This document shows positions 45,409 to 55,366 of a stretch of DNA of 62,438 nucleotides, in pieces (the first letter of the stretch is position 1; each line of letters begins with the position of its first letter). The DNA is from Candidatus Helarchaeota archaeon (lineage in GTDB: Archaea > Asgardarchaeota > Lokiarchaeia > Helarchaeales > JABXJV01), in assembly GCA_013375355.1 (NCBI GenBank), contig JABXJV010000171.1, positions 1 to 62,438 of the forward strand, read 5' to 3'. The notes below the pieces were generated by a model. It did no database searches and was not told the DNA's origin. It saw only the letters and a program-made list of their open reading frames with translations. The position numbers and the translations under genes were made by a program.

Positions 45409-46584
45409 ATGTATAATTTTGGGGACGTTCCAGACGATTTTATAACAAAGAGACATATGATTTTTAACAGAACTCTCTGGAAAATTTTCCAACAATTCGG
45501 CTGGGAGAAAGTATTAGAAGGATTTGAGGTAGGTACGGAAGCTTTTACTTATGAAACCTTTAAATACAGATTAGATGATGCGGTAAAGACAGCAAAGAAA
45601 GTTATTTCTGGCGATTTTGAATTTCCTGAAAAATTGATAAGTTATACTCTATTTCCACCAGGAGGTTTTATTAGATCTGATCTTCAACAAGGATCTATGA
45701 AACTTATGTATGGGGAATCTGTTGATGTCTCATATATCGCTATATGGGACCTCGAACAAACAATTTATTCTATTTTAAATGCTCATTTAGAAGATGGCAT
45801 TCCTGTCGATTGGTATCTTTTAGGTCCCGAAGATGAGATTCTTGAGCGAAGGCACATGAAAACCGGAGTTAAATTAAAGGATATGCCTAAAAAAAATAAA
45901 GGAAGAGATTTCAATAATCTTGGAAAGAAGATTACCGAAATTTTAAAAGATTTAAGAAATGAGAGAACTCCCGAATTTTCTTCCTCAACTTATATGGTTG
46001 GGTTGACTTGGGCATCTCACGCAGCACACCTTCCTTTTATTTTTAGTTATTATGAAGCACTTGCTCGTCTTTGGGATTTGCTAGCTGCGAAAAAAAATAC
46101 AGGATTGGAAGGATTTGCTTACGTTCCCGCATCGCCGACTATTCAAATGTTAGCTTACATGAGTCGTCCAGATTACATTATTAAATCTGCAGGATTACTT
46201 AGCGACCATAAAATGTATATAATAGGATTAGAAGAACAAAACCGTGACTTTTTACTAGAGAATTTACCAGAAGATTATGACCTATTTATTAATGAAAAAT
46301 GGCACGAAGGGCTACCCTGGCCTTATCAAACTGTAAATGTTCAAACACCTTATGAAAAAATGAAGAAAAAAAATGCTTGGAAACATGCTCAGACTAATAA
46401 CACATTCGAATGGAATTATTCCCATCCTGAGAATTTTATAAAGCTAGAAGATTTAGGAATGGATTTGGATCAAGTAATGAATGGTGTCTTTTTAGATATA
46501 AACCACTCTATAGAGCCTAATAGTGTAAATTTAAAGGATAAAATGATCTCAACAGGTTGCGGTCAATTTACTGAATTTATTTAA
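45409..46584 (+). CDS. Unknown-family protein B1 (391 aa, no basic tail)
   Basis: Distant member of the family at 6.5-10.8 kb. It retains a DLxQGxxKLxYGES block (in place of RADLHSSSS...YGPS), an ERRHMKTGVKLKDMP block, LRNERTPEF, WPYQTV and MDLDQVMNGVFLDINH. The C-terminus stops at CGQFTEFI, where A members continue with the Lys/Arg-rich tail. No function recognised. Two members (B1, B2) share this shorter form. It lies alone, upstream of a convergent membrane protein. Confidence 0.75.
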   Translation: MYNFGDVPDDFITKRHMIFNRTLWKIFQQFGWEKVLEGFEVGTEAFTYETFKYRLDDAVKTAKKVISGDFEFPEKLISYTLFPPGGFIRSDLQQGSMKLMYGESVDVSYIAIWDLEQTIYSILNAHLEDGIPVDWYLLGPEDEILERRHMKTGVKLKDMPKKNKGRDFNNLGKKITEILKDLRNERTPEFSSSTYMVGLTWASHAAHLPFIFSYYEALARLWDLLAAKKNTGLEGFAYVPASPTIQMLAYMSRPDYIIKSAGLLSDHKMYIIGLEEQNRDFLLENLPEDYDLFINEKWHEGLPWPYQTVNVQTPYEKMKKKNAWKHAQTNNTFEWNYSHPENFIKLEDLGMDLDQVMNGVFLDINHSIEPNSVNLKDKMISTGCGQFTEFI

Positions 46585-46598
46585 ATACTTGTTTTAAG

Positions 46599-47540
46599 CT
46601 AAAATAGAATGCTTTGCAAATTATTTAGTAAAAATATACTTAGCGCAAATGGAAGCATTGATAAGCCCCAAATAATAAGGCCAATTAACCAGCTAGTAAA
46701 TTTATCCTTAAACTTGTAAAAACAATGAATTGTATATTGCTGATAAACCAATTCGATTATACCACAAGGGATAACAAGGATCCATGTGAAAAACATACCA
46801 TGCCAAGTCGGTAAGAGTAATGAAATTACCATCCCAAGGCACCATATACCATCAGCTGTGAGAATATAACCCCATGAAATGTAAAGCAGTCTAACTTTAT
46901 CATACCAAGGTCGATCTTGTGGTTCATCTGATTTATCATACTTATGTATTAATAGTACAAGTCCGTGAATCGTAAATTTCGTGGGAAACCAAACCAAAAA
47001 TCCTGTGATTGAACTCAGAATCCATCTAAGAAGCGGATCTGAAATTGGTACTTGGGTATTTGATAATATCCCAAAAATAATAGACTCCCTACCACAATAG
47101 AATTTTTGAGTTAAAAATGAAATTAAGAACATATCGATTGTAATTATGATGATATTGATGTAGACAGCAACCCACATGTAATATTTTTGTGGATTAACAC
47201 GCATATCATTAAAAATTCCCTTTGGATTTGTGAAAACTTCCTTAAATTTTTCAAGAAAATTTGACTCTTTTAAAAATTTAAAGAGATTTACTTTGCTCAA
47301 AGTAACTGCATAAACTATTCCTGCTATAGCATAATATGGAATCAAAACTATTGCATAATAAATCCAATATAAAGGTTTGAAGTATGGTCTTACTTTAGGA
47401 AATTTCAAAAGTAACAAAGTCACTATTATCATTATAATTCCAATTATTAACGCAATTGCCGCAGGTGCTTGAAGAAAGAATTCTAATTGACTTCCAAAAA
47501 AATCTAATGGGCTTATACAAAACATCATAAGAACGCTCAT
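46599..47540 (-). CDS. Multipass membrane protein, possibly Yip1-like
   Basis: A 313-residue protein with about seven hydrophobic helices. A soluble loop (FKEVFTNPKGIFNDMRVNPQ, about residues 103-122) followed by helices containing a YYMWVAVYINII segment resembles the Yip1/YIF1 domain opening, where a short amphipathic region precedes a helical bundle. Eukaryotic Yip proteins act in membrane trafficking; prokaryotic relatives are of unknown role. The match is by eye only and could be wrong. Confidence 0.5.
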   Translation of the reverse strand: MSVLMMFCISPLDFFGSQLEFFLQAPAAIALIIGIIMIIVTLLLLKFPKVRPYFKPLYWIYYAIVLIPYYAIAGIVYAVTLSKVNLFKFLKESNFLEKFKEVFTNPKGIFNDMRVNPQKYYMWVAVYINIIIITIDMFLISFLTQKFYCGRESIIFGILSNTQVPISDPLLRWILSSITGFLVWFPTKFTIHGLVLLIHKYDKSDEPQDRPWYDKVRLLYISWGYILTADGIWCLGMVISLLLPTWHGMFFTWILVIPCGIIELVYQQYTIHCFYKFKDKFTSWLIGLIIWGLSMLPFALSIFLLNNLQSILF

Positions 47541-47813
47541 TAACTCTTTGATATGTTTTTTTTTTGTAATAAAGAAAATTAATTTTATGGTTTACAGAGG
47601 GGTTATTTTAAGTATTAATTGAATAGTTTTTTAACGCGGAACATAAAAATAAGATTCATATCAATATTGTATTTGTAAGGAAATCAATCAATATTTTTAA
47701 ATTTGAGAATATCGCTATGAAAAATTCCGAAATAAAAATATTTGGGAAAAAAACTCATAAAAATTATTCTTTTTTATAATACATTAATTTTTGTTATTTA
47801 GGAAGTTATTAAA

Positions 47814-50204
47814 TTGGTTTTAGCATCAGAAAGAATCCAACATTCTATTCGTACTGAGAAATTACTAGAAAAATCGTTATCCAGAAAATACCAAATTTGT
47901 ATTGAACGGGCAAAATTGTTAACAGAATCTTATAAGGAGACAGAAAGTCATCATCCAATGATTAGGATTGCGAAAGCCCTAGATAAAATCCTATCTGAAA
48001 TGCCGATCTTCATCCAAAAAGGTGAGTTAATCGTAGGAAATAGGACTAGTAAGACTTTAGGAGCCCCTCTTTTTCCGGAGATTTATGTTGATTGGATGTC
48101 ACACGACATAGAGTCATTTTCAACAAGGCAAAAAACCTCTCCGTGGCTGATTTCAGAGGACGAAAAAAATATCTTGAAGGAATTAATAATTCCATATTGG
48201 AAAGGAAAGGATTTGTGGTCCAGGGCAAATAAATTAATTCCAAGATATATTAAGAATTTAGAAAGTAATTTGATATATGTAATTCAAAATGAAGTCTTTC
48301 ATGGAATAGGTCATTTAGTACACGGACTAAAAACGGGAATGAATGAGGGATTATTAGAACGAAAACGAAAAGCCCAACATTATTTGAATGAATTGGATTT
48401 GACTAATCCCGAGAATTTGAAAAAAAGCCTTTTTTATAGAGCTGTAAGCACGGTATGTGATGCAGTCATTACTTTTTCAAAAAGGCATGCTGAATTAGCG
48501 AAGAAATTAGCCGAAGAAGAAGGGGATGAAAATAGAAAATCGGAATTATTAAGAATTGCAGAAATTTGCGAACGTGTTCCTGCATATCCTCCACGAAACT
48601 TTTATGAGGCAATTCAAAGTATATGGATGATTTATTTGGGTGGTTGTATAGAAAGCGGGGGATTGGCGCAATCAGTAGGGAGGATAGATCAATTTCTTTA
48701 CCCCTATTACAAAAAAGATATTGAAAATAAAGCTATAACTCCGGATTTTGCACGTGAATTAATTGAATGTTTTTTTGTGAAATTAAATGAGACTACACTT
48801 TTATTTCCCGAACTTGCGGCAAGCGGTGCATCTAATGCTGGTGGGCTCTTTCAAAATGTAGCTATAGGTGGTATGGATAAAGATGGAAATGATGTTACAA
48901 ATGAATTAACACACCTATGTCTTGAGGCTTTTGAGCATCTAAAATGTGTATCCCCTCATTTAAGTGTCCGAATTCATAAAAATACTCCCAAGGATTTTCT
49001 CTTAAAGGCTTGTAATGCCGCAAAAACCGCAAGTTTTGGCTTTTTTGGAGATGAAACTAACATAAAAGAAATGCTGAATAAGGGATACCCACTTGAAGAA
49101 GCCAGATGTTATGCACCCGTTGGATGTGTAGAATCAACAGGGGAAGGTGATACATTTGGATCAACAGGAGCATGCTTTCTAAATTTATTAGCGCCCGTGA
49201 TTTTAGCATTATTCAACGGAAGATTACATAACAGTAAAAAATTATTAACAATTGAAACTGGAGATAGTACAAAATTTTCAACTTTTGATGATTTTTTAGA
49301 AGCTTTTGAAAAACAATTAAAATGTTTGGCAAAATTTATAGTTCAGGGAATTAATGCCTATGATATCGTACATGCAGAGTATATGCCAACACCTTTTACT
49401 AGTGCTACCGTAAAGGATTGTTTAGAAAAAGGCTTGGATGTCACTCAAGGAGGAGCAAAATATAATTTTACAGGTACCCTAGGTGTAGGAATTGGCAATG
49501 CTGCTAATAGCCTTGCAGGAATTAAAAAAGCAGTTTTTGAAGATACGATAGTGACTATGGAAGAATTATTAAAGATATTAAAGAATAATTTTAGAAAAAA
49601 TGAACATATAAGACAATATTTAATTAATAAAGTTCCAAAATTTGGAAATGATGATGAATACGCAGATTCGCTAGCCAATTTCGTAGTAAATAAATATCAT
49701 GAAGCTTTTAAGGGTTATAAAAATCTTAGAGGTGGAAATTTTTCTACATCTCTACAATCCACTACAGCACATATTTTTATGGGAATATTTTTGCCCGCAA
49801 CGCCTGATGGACGAAAAGCGGAAAAATCTCTATCTGATGCATGCTCCCCTACTAATGCTACAGAGAAAAACGGTCCTACTGGGGTATTTAATTCTGTGGC
49901 TAAATTAGATTTAGATAAAATATATAATGGTATCGTTTTGAATATGATTTTAACTCCATCTTTGGTAGAAGGTAAAGAACAATTGGAAAAATTTGCTGAG
50001 ATGTTGAAGGTCTATTTCCAATTGGGGGGATCTCATGTTCAATTCAATATTTTGAATGTTGATACCCTAAAAGACGCTCAGGAAAATCCTGAAAAATATC
50101 CCAATCTCACTATCAGAATTGCAGGTTATAATGTTCTTTTTACCGAATTGGATAAAGTCGTTCAGAATGATGTTATTCGGCGAACAGAGCATTCTAGTTT
50201 TTAG
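47814..50204 (+). CDS. Glycyl radical enzyme (PFL/glycerol-dehydratase-like)
   Basis: A 796-residue glycyl radical enzyme. The thiyl-radical Cys438 lies in YAPVGCVESTGEG, with the CxE motif (Glu440) that marks eliminase-type members such as diol dehydratases, choline TMA-lyase and PflD-like enzymes rather than pyruvate formate-lyase (which has CC). The C-terminal radical domain has TIRIAGYNVLFTELDK with the radical Gly771. The enzyme needs a radical-SAM activase, and none is within the window. The substrate is unknown; oxygen-sensitive, so a strict anaerobe is implied. TTG 47814 is the start behind AGGAAG. Confidence 0.9.
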   Translation: MVLASERIQHSIRTEKLLEKSLSRKYQICIERAKLLTESYKETESHHPMIRIAKALDKILSEMPIFIQKGELIVGNRTSKTLGAPLFPEIYVDWMSHDIESFSTRQKTSPWLISEDEKNILKELIIPYWKGKDLWSRANKLIPRYIKNLESNLIYVIQNEVFHGIGHLVHGLKTGMNEGLLERKRKAQHYLNELDLTNPENLKKSLFYRAVSTVCDAVITFSKRHAELAKKLAEEEGDENRKSELLRIAEICERVPAYPPRNFYEAIQSIWMIYLGGCIESGGLAQSVGRIDQFLYPYYKKDIENKAITPDFARELIECFFVKLNETTLLFPELAASGASNAGGLFQNVAIGGMDKDGNDVTNELTHLCLEAFEHLKCVSPHLSVRIHKNTPKDFLLKACNAAKTASFGFFGDETNIKEMLNKGYPLEEARCYAPVGCVESTGEGDTFGSTGACFLNLLAPVILALFNGRLHNSKKLLTIETGDSTKFSTFDDFLEAFEKQLKCLAKFIVQGINAYDIVHAEYMPTPFTSATVKDCLEKGLDVTQGGAKYNFTGTLGVGIGNAANSLAGIKKAVFEDTIVTMEELLKILKNNFRKNEHIRQYLINKVPKFGNDDEYADSLANFVVNKYHEAFKGYKNLRGGNFSTSLQSTTAHIFMGIFLPATPDGRKAEKSLSDACSPTNATEKNGPTGVFNSVAKLDLDKIYNGIVLNMILTPSLVEGKEQLEKFAEMLKVYFQLGGSHVQFNILNVDTLKDAQENPEKYPNLTIRIAGYNVLFTELDKVVQNDVIRRTEHSSF

Positions 50205-50243
50205 TTAAATCCTAATTTAATGAGAAAATTTTAAATTATAAAA

Positions 50244-50765
50244 TTAATCTAGAATAATTTCCATCTTGCCAACATCTTGTCTTGCTGTTCGTTGAGCTTT
50301 TGCTTCTAATAATTTAATATATATCTTATCTAACGTTCTTTTGTTTTGACTGATAATGTTAAATTCTAATTGTTTTGATTTTTTTGTAACTAATTCTCCA
50401 TGAGGTTTGAAATGTATTTCTATACGTCTGTCTTCTTTATAGCCATATCTCTTTTTTATTTTTTTAGATTTATTTAAATCTAATGATAATATTAATTCAC
50501 CATAGGATTTTAAGTCTTGATATGGAATGTTTAATACTTTTTTTACAAAATTAATTGGATAATCAATTTTAAAGACGATTATTGAACCTTTAAATGAGAG
50601 TTCTCCTTCTATAGCAGGGGTCCAAATATTAAAGATTCGTCCAGGTAACTTTGTATAAACTGTCTTATGTTCTGCAGCCAAAAAAGGTCTTCCAAAAATC
50701 CATTCCTTACTAACAAAACCAGTTTTTATGCTAAAGGATGCACGGACTTTGAAAATGTCACTCAT
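50244..50765 (-). CDS. Unknown soluble protein (173 aa)
   Basis: I do not recognise this protein. It starts MSDIFKVRASFSIKTGF, is mostly beta strands (WTPAIEGELSFKGSIIVFKI), and has a basic middle (KKIKKRYGYKEDRRIEIHFK). The ending is AQRTARQDVGKMEIILD. ATG 50765 is preferred to 50792. It is convergent with the glycyl radical gene and divergent from the Gfo/Idh gene. Confidence 0.6.
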   Translation of the reverse strand: MSDIFKVRASFSIKTGFVSKEWIFGRPFLAAEHKTVYTKLPGRIFNIWTPAIEGELSFKGSIIVFKIDYPINFVKKVLNIPYQDLKSYGELILSLDLNKSKKIKKRYGYKEDRRIEIHFKPHGELVTKKSKQLEFNIISQNKRTLDKIYIKLLEAKAQRTARQDVGKMEIILD

Positions 50766-50905
50766 CTTAAAAACACCCCAATAATTTTTCAAATTTTTTA
50801 TTAAACGTATATTAAAATTTTTCCTTCATTAATAGATAAAACTTTATTTTTTTTCTTAATTTAGAATTATTATTTTTGAAATGTTTACTAAATGAGGAAA
50901 ATTTT

Positions 50906-52051
50906 ATGGATCCAGTAAAATTTGGTATTATTGGTTGTGGAATTGCAGCTAGATTTCATATATTAGGTTTAAGAAATGTTACTAATCCTAAATATAAATT
51001 TATTGCAGCACATGATATTAATGAGAAGGTTTTAACCCGATTCTCAAAAGCTCATAAATTAACTCCTTATGATACGCTAGAAAGTTTACTTCAAAGTGAT
51101 ATTGACGCAGTATTGATATTACTTCCACATTATTTGCATGCTAGAATAACCAAAGTGGCTGCGGAAGCTGGGAAACATGTATTGTGTGAAAAACCCATGG
51201 CACCTACGCTTGAAGAATGCGATGAAATGATTGCAGTTACAAAAAAAGCAGGTGTAAAATTCATGATTGCTGAAAATCACCGCTTTCTTCCTGCCCATCT
51301 GTATATAAAAAATTTATTAGAACGGGATTTTATTGGAGATGTTTTTCTCATTAACACTTATGAAGGTGCATATGACGATCCTGAGCATTTCCTCAATCCT
51401 GATATTTGGCATTTTACTTATGATAAAGGAGGCGGTGGTGTACTTGCAGATCAGGGGGCTCATAAGTTTACCTTATTAAATTGGTTACTTGATGATACAG
51501 TTGAATCAGCACAAGCATGGTGTGCAAAAACATTAAATAGTCCCCCAAATAAGGGAGAAGATAATGCAATGATTTTTTTACGGTTTAAAAAAGGTGCTAT
51601 CGCAGAAGTTACGGTTTCTACAAGTGCTATTCACACACCTTATAACTCAACAGAAATACATGGAACTAAAGGTTCTATACTTGAAAATCATCAATGGGAA
51701 AATCCAGTTAAGATTTTTTCCTCCCATAAAGAAGCTGAAAAAAAAGGGAACTGGTATGGACCGAGAGAACCGCCAGAACACGGAATATTTCCAAAATATT
51801 ACATGATTTCTACCCATGGTGAAGATACGCATTTTGCTGAATGTATATTAAATAATACACAACCTGAATTTACTCCTGAACAGGCAAAAGATGCAGTAGC
51901 CGTCATACTCCTAGCTTATCTTTCAATTAAAAACAAAACTATTACTAAAATGGATGAATTAAATAAAATTGCAAAAAATGAAGGAACAGGTAGTATTTTA
52001 AAGGGATTAGAAGAATTAACGCAAAAAAATTATGAATTTTTAAATTGGTAA
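50906..52051 (+). CDS. Gfo/Idh/MocA-family oxidoreductase
   Basis: A 381-residue NAD(P)-dependent dehydrogenase: Rossmann motif GIIGCGIAARFH (about residues 7-18), the family signature HVLCEKPMAPTLEE (about 90-105), and a C-terminal beta sheet domain. It would act on a sugar or inositol-like polyol. ATG 50906 is chosen behind TGAGGA. The PIG-L gene overlaps its stop codon by one base (TAATG), so the two are coupled. Confidence 0.88.
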   Translation: MDPVKFGIIGCGIAARFHILGLRNVTNPKYKFIAAHDINEKVLTRFSKAHKLTPYDTLESLLQSDIDAVLILLPHYLHARITKVAAEAGKHVLCEKPMAPTLEECDEMIAVTKKAGVKFMIAENHRFLPAHLYIKNLLERDFIGDVFLINTYEGAYDDPEHFLNPDIWHFTYDKGGGGVLADQGAHKFTLLNWLLDDTVESAQAWCAKTLNSPPNKGEDNAMIFLRFKKGAIAEVTVSTSAIHTPYNSTEIHGTKGSILENHQWENPVKIFSSHKEAEKKGNWYGPREPPEHGIFPKYYMISTHGEDTHFAECILNNTQPEFTPEQAKDAVAVILLAYLSIKNKTITKMDELNKIAKNEGTGSILKGLEELTQKNYEFLNW

Positions 52052-52794
52052 TGGAAAAAAAATATATGAATAAACGCTATTCTTTCATCTGTGCCCATCC
52101 AGATGACTTAGAAATGATGGTAGGGGCTTTTATTCGACATGCTGTGAAGAAAGGTCATGACGTTGAAATAGTTTCCATGACAAAAGGGGAATGGGGCACT
52201 TTAGTCCCAGAATTAAAGGGAAAAAAATTAGCTAAAATTCGGGAACAAGAGCTTTTAAATGCAGCAAAGTTACACGGTATCCCTAAGCACAAAGTAAAGT
52301 TTCTGGGATTAATTGATGGGGAAGTGACTGTCCTAAGTGCTGTGAAAGCTCTTCGTAAATACTTACGAGATCGCAAACCTGATTTGATTTTTGCTCCTGA
52401 ATATACTTTTTCTACATATGTGCATTCAGATCATATAAATACGGGAAAAGCTGCATGTATACTTCTTAAAAAAGAGTTTACATCTCCGAGACCTCTTATG
52501 TTTGCATATCATTCTTTCAAAAATAACGTATTCATACGAACAAATATGCGGTCTACAGGTAAAGCAATTGCAGAACATAAGACACAATTCCAAGTTATTG
52601 GCTTTTTATTACCCTTCCGTTATGTCTTAAATTTATACCATGGATTTCATTATCGCAGATTTATGTTTATGGAAGCTTGTCGACGTGTATATTTCAATAA
52701 AAAAATTAAAGTTACCCTTAAAGACCGAATTCTACATGCAGCTTTTAGTCTCGGCAAGTTTGTTTTTAAACCTTGGAAACCTGGGGATATTTAA
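52051..52794 (+). CDS. PIG-L (LmbE) family deacetylase
   Basis: A 247-residue zinc hydrolase: AHPDD motif in FICAHPDDLEMM (about residues 13-24), the third ligand in YVHSDHINTGK, and the MTKGEWG loop. PIG-L enzymes remove acetyl from N-acetylglucosamine-containing lipids or related amides. Coupling to a Gfo/Idh enzyme suggests a sugar-modification step. The start is ATG 52051. Confidence 0.88.
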   Translation: MEKKYMNKRYSFICAHPDDLEMMVGAFIRHAVKKGHDVEIVSMTKGEWGTLVPELKGKKLAKIREQELLNAAKLHGIPKHKVKFLGLIDGEVTVLSAVKALRKYLRDRKPDLIFAPEYTFSTYVHSDHINTGKAACILLKKEFTSPRPLMFAYHSFKNNVFIRTNMRSTGKAIAEHKTQFQVIGFLLPFRYVLNLYHGFHYRRFMFMEACRRVYFNKKIKVTLKDRILHAAFSLGKFVFKPWKPGDI

Positions 52795-52818
52795 TATAAG
52801 CTAAGTTTGACTTTATTA

Positions 52819-53442
52819 TTAATCAAGCATCAACGTAGAAATTTTAATATTTTCAATCGTAAATAAAACTCCTTGTGGACCAACATTACATACCATTGAA
52901 CTTCCGATCCATGCTACTTTTTGATTATTTTCATGAATATGTCCACAAGTTACAAGTATTGGCTCATTTTCGTTAATCAAATCCCGAAATTCTGGGACGC
53001 CAACATTTCGTCCATCGTTACTTAAATCAACGGTATTAAATGGAGGAACGTGAGATATTATAATAAGATTTTTAATTGATGTAGAAGACGAGAGAAGCTT
53101 TCGAATCTCTGGAATATCACGTTTAACATCAAATTCATCTCCACCCAATCCAATAAAATGAATTCCATTAAAAAATTCGATCTTTAGGTGTATGTTTATC
53201 GCATTCTTTAGTTCAGTATTAAGATTTAATTGTTCCTCTGAATTCCCAAAGACGTAAAATATCGGCGAAAATTCCAGATTTTGAATCCGATTTTCAAGAA
53301 GTCTGATAGAACCACGATCTTGCAAGTCACCACATAGTAAGAGAAGATCAGGCTGATATTGCTTTATTTTTTTCTTCACATCGATATAGTGATCTTTTAA
53401 TCCGAATAATCCATGAAAATCAGAAAAAGCCAAAATTTTCAT
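52819..53442 (-). CDS. Calcineurin-like metallophosphoesterase
   Basis: A 207-residue MPP-family protein. Metal-ligand motifs are present: AFSDFHG (residues ~5-11), LLCGDLQDRGS, VFGNSEEQ, IISHVPPF and GHIHEN. It is a small single-domain phosphoesterase (YfcE-like) with unknown phosphodiester or phosphate substrate. ATG 53442 is preferred; the longer frame to 53526 has a non-matching N-terminus and overlaps the DMT gene. Confidence 0.9.
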   Translation of the reverse strand: MKILAFSDFHGLFGLKDHYIDVKKKIKQYQPDLLLLCGDLQDRGSIRLLENRIQNLEFSPIFYVFGNSEEQLNLNTELKNAINIHLKIEFFNGIHFIGLGGDEFDVKRDIPEIRKLLSSSTSIKNLIIISHVPPFNTVDLSNDGRNVGVPEFRDLINENEPILVTCGHIHENNQKVAWIGSSMVCNVGPQGVLFTIENIKISTLMLD

Positions 53443-53458
53443 ACTATTTAACTCAAGT

Positions 53459-53983
53459 TTATTTAATTTTTTCAAGTTCTGCTTGTCTTTTTGAAAGCAA
53501 AAATGAACTAATAATAACCAGTCCAATGCCGATAAATAAAAAAAGAATTGAGAATAAATCAGGAATTGGGAGTAAATAAATGATAAGAAAATAAAATGGA
53601 GGTGCGATTTGCAAGGGTAAATGCTGGATCGGAATCATATTACTTGCTTGAGCAACTTTAAAAGATTCTGAAATTTTTGCAATTCCCACAATAGTTCCTA
53701 AAATTAAAATAATAGAAGCTGAAATAAAAATTAAATATTCAACAAATTCTGCATTAAGAGTCAAAACAGAAACAAATAGTGCCATTAGAGGACTTATCCA
53801 AAAATTATTTAGTGCAAACATAAATCCAGATAGTATAGCTAAAAAAATTCCTCGAAATTTTTCATTTTTTCTTTGTATTATTTCACATATTAGAGAACTA
53901 ATAACTATTACAATTGAAAAAATAATAATTCTAATAATTAATCCAATTTCTTGAAAATTTATCAATGATAATTTAATTTCCAT
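53459..53983 (-). CDS. DMT-type transporter, C-terminal half
   Basis: A 174-residue membrane protein with about five TM helices, opening with a long helix and ending SSFLLSKRQAELEKIK. It overlaps the gene upstream by 22 bases in another frame. The pair equals the two halves of an EamA/NIPA-like transporter of about 320 residues, so this is either a two-subunit system or one gene split by a frameshift near 53960-53985. Substrate unknown. Confidence 0.7.
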   Translation of the reverse strand: MEIKLSLINFQEIGLIIRIIIFSIVIVISSLICEIIQRKNEKFRGIFLAILSGFMFALNNFWISPLMALFVSVLTLNAEFVEYLIFISASIILILGTIVGIAKISESFKVAQASNMIPIQHLPLQIAPPFYFLIIYLLPIPDLFSILFLFIGIGLVIISSFLLSKRQAELEKIK

Positions 53984-54402
53984 TCCACTGAATCCAATAA
54001 AGCAATAGCCACAATCATTAAAAGAATTCCTATAATTTCAGAAAATTTTAGTTCTTCTCCAACAATTTTTACTGCCCCTATTGCGAGCACTATTAATCCC
54101 ACAGCCATAAGACCAGGAGTGAGCGTTGGTCCAATATACATTTGTGCTAACATATAAAAAACCGCACCAATTGTCAATCCCATTAATAGTCCTAACACCC
54201 ATAATGGTTTTTTGATTAAGCTCCTAAAAAATTTTGCCTCATCTGAAACTTCATTTACTACTTTTTTTTGCAAAACAGTTCCTATATTAGCAAGAACCCC
54301 TGATAATACTGCGAAAAAAACCCCTAACCAATAATTCATTAAATTTTTACCAAAAATATTAGATAAGGTCTCTGATATAACTTCTGCTAAATAATCTAGC
54401 AT
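53962..54402 (-). CDS. DMT-type transporter, N-terminal half
   Basis: A 146-residue protein with four TM helices: GVFFAVLSGVLANIGTVLQKK (DMT opening helix) and YIGPTLTPGLMAVGLIVLAIG. It matches the first half of a DMT permease. Its C-terminus (LDSVEWKLNYH) overlaps the start of the partner ORF by 22 bases. In DMT proteins, paired small subunits also exist, so a split system is possible. Confidence 0.72.
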   Translation of the reverse strand: MLDYLAEVISETLSNIFGKNLMNYWLGVFFAVLSGVLANIGTVLQKKVVNEVSDEAKFFRSLIKKPLWVLGLLMGLTIGAVFYMLAQMYIGPTLTPGLMAVGLIVLAIGAVKIVGEELKFSEIIGILLMIVAIALLDSVEWKLNYH

Positions 54403-54462
54403 GTATTTACATCCGGTTCTTATATTACTATTTTTTTTAAGAGTCTTTTTCTGCTTAAAATA

Positions 54463-55260
54463 TTATTTACCCTTAAATTTTCCCTGCCTTTTTTGAAAGA
54501 AAGCCGCAATTCCTTCATTAAAATCTTTGGTTCCGTGAGTAAGCAGAAGTTGATCGCCATCCATATGCATAATTGACTGATCTAATGCTGAGACAACGGA
54601 ATTAATACTTTTTTTAATCATTTGAGCAGGAATCGGGGGCATTACAGCATATTTCTTGGCAATTTCAATCGCCCGTTCTAATAAATTATTCTTAGGCACC
54701 ACCTCACTCAAAAATCCCCATTTCAATAACGTCTTTGCATCCTCATTTTTACCGAGTATTATCATTTCTTTTGCATATGTAGGACCGATTAAATGAACTA
54801 CTAACGGCAAACTGACCCAGCTTAGGCTCATACCTAACCTACTTTCTGGAAACCCTACCTTACAATCCTCTGCACCGATTCGAAAATCGAGTGCAGTGAC
54901 GATACATGCACCACCACCGAGGGCTACCCCATTTATTGCTGCAATCGTGATCTGGTTCATTTCATAGAGACAACGAACCATTTTTGGACCTAAATCATAA
55001 TCCCGTTGTCTACCGAGAAGTGATTTCGGAGTTTGTGGCTCTTTTAAGTCTACACCAACACTAAAATTCTTACCCGCACCAGTAAAAATCACTACACGAG
55101 TTTCTGTATCTTCATGAAACTCCTCAGTTACTTTGATAATCTCTTTCCTAAGATTAATATTAAGTGCATTGAGCTTATCTGGACGATTTAAGGTTACAAT
55201 TGCAATATGATCGTCTCTTCGTTCTATAAGGATATTTTCATATTTCATAGCCTTAGCCAT
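54463..55260 (-). CDS. Enoyl-CoA hydratase/isomerase-family protein
   Basis: A 265-residue crotonase: oxyanion loop region NFSVGVDLKEPQ, AAINGVALGGGACIVTALD (about residues 106-124) and FPESRLGM (about 135-142, one catalytic Glu). The first catalytic Glu of enoyl-CoA hydratase (GGGCEL) is Cys here, so it may be an isomerase or a different crotonase reaction. It begins MAKAMKYENI; the internal Met5 could be the true start. It is 107 bases from the family-B2 gene and on the same strand, downstream of it. Confidence 0.85.
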   Translation of the reverse strand: MAKAMKYENILIERRDDHIAIVTLNRPDKLNALNINLRKEIIKVTEEFHEDTETRVVIFTGAGKNFSVGVDLKEPQTPKSLLGRQRDYDLGPKMVRCLYEMNQITIAAINGVALGGGACIVTALDFRIGAEDCKVGFPESRLGMSLSWVSLPLVVHLIGPTYAKEMIILGKNEDAKTLLKWGFLSEVVPKNNLLERAIEIAKKYAVMPPIPAQMIKKSINSVVSALDQSIMHMDGDQLLLTHGTKDFNEGIAAFFQKRQGKFKGK

Positions 55261-55366
55261 GGATTAAAATTTATAAATTTTTGTGAAATAGTTAAAAAAT
55301 AAGATAAGATTTAAGGTTTTATCCTTTATTACTATCGTTTTTTAATTACAGAACATATTCTTGTTA

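Noticed and set aside
54463..55260. Assigning a standard enoyl-CoA hydratase reaction
   Set aside because: The first catalytic Glu is replaced, so only the crotonase family is claimed.
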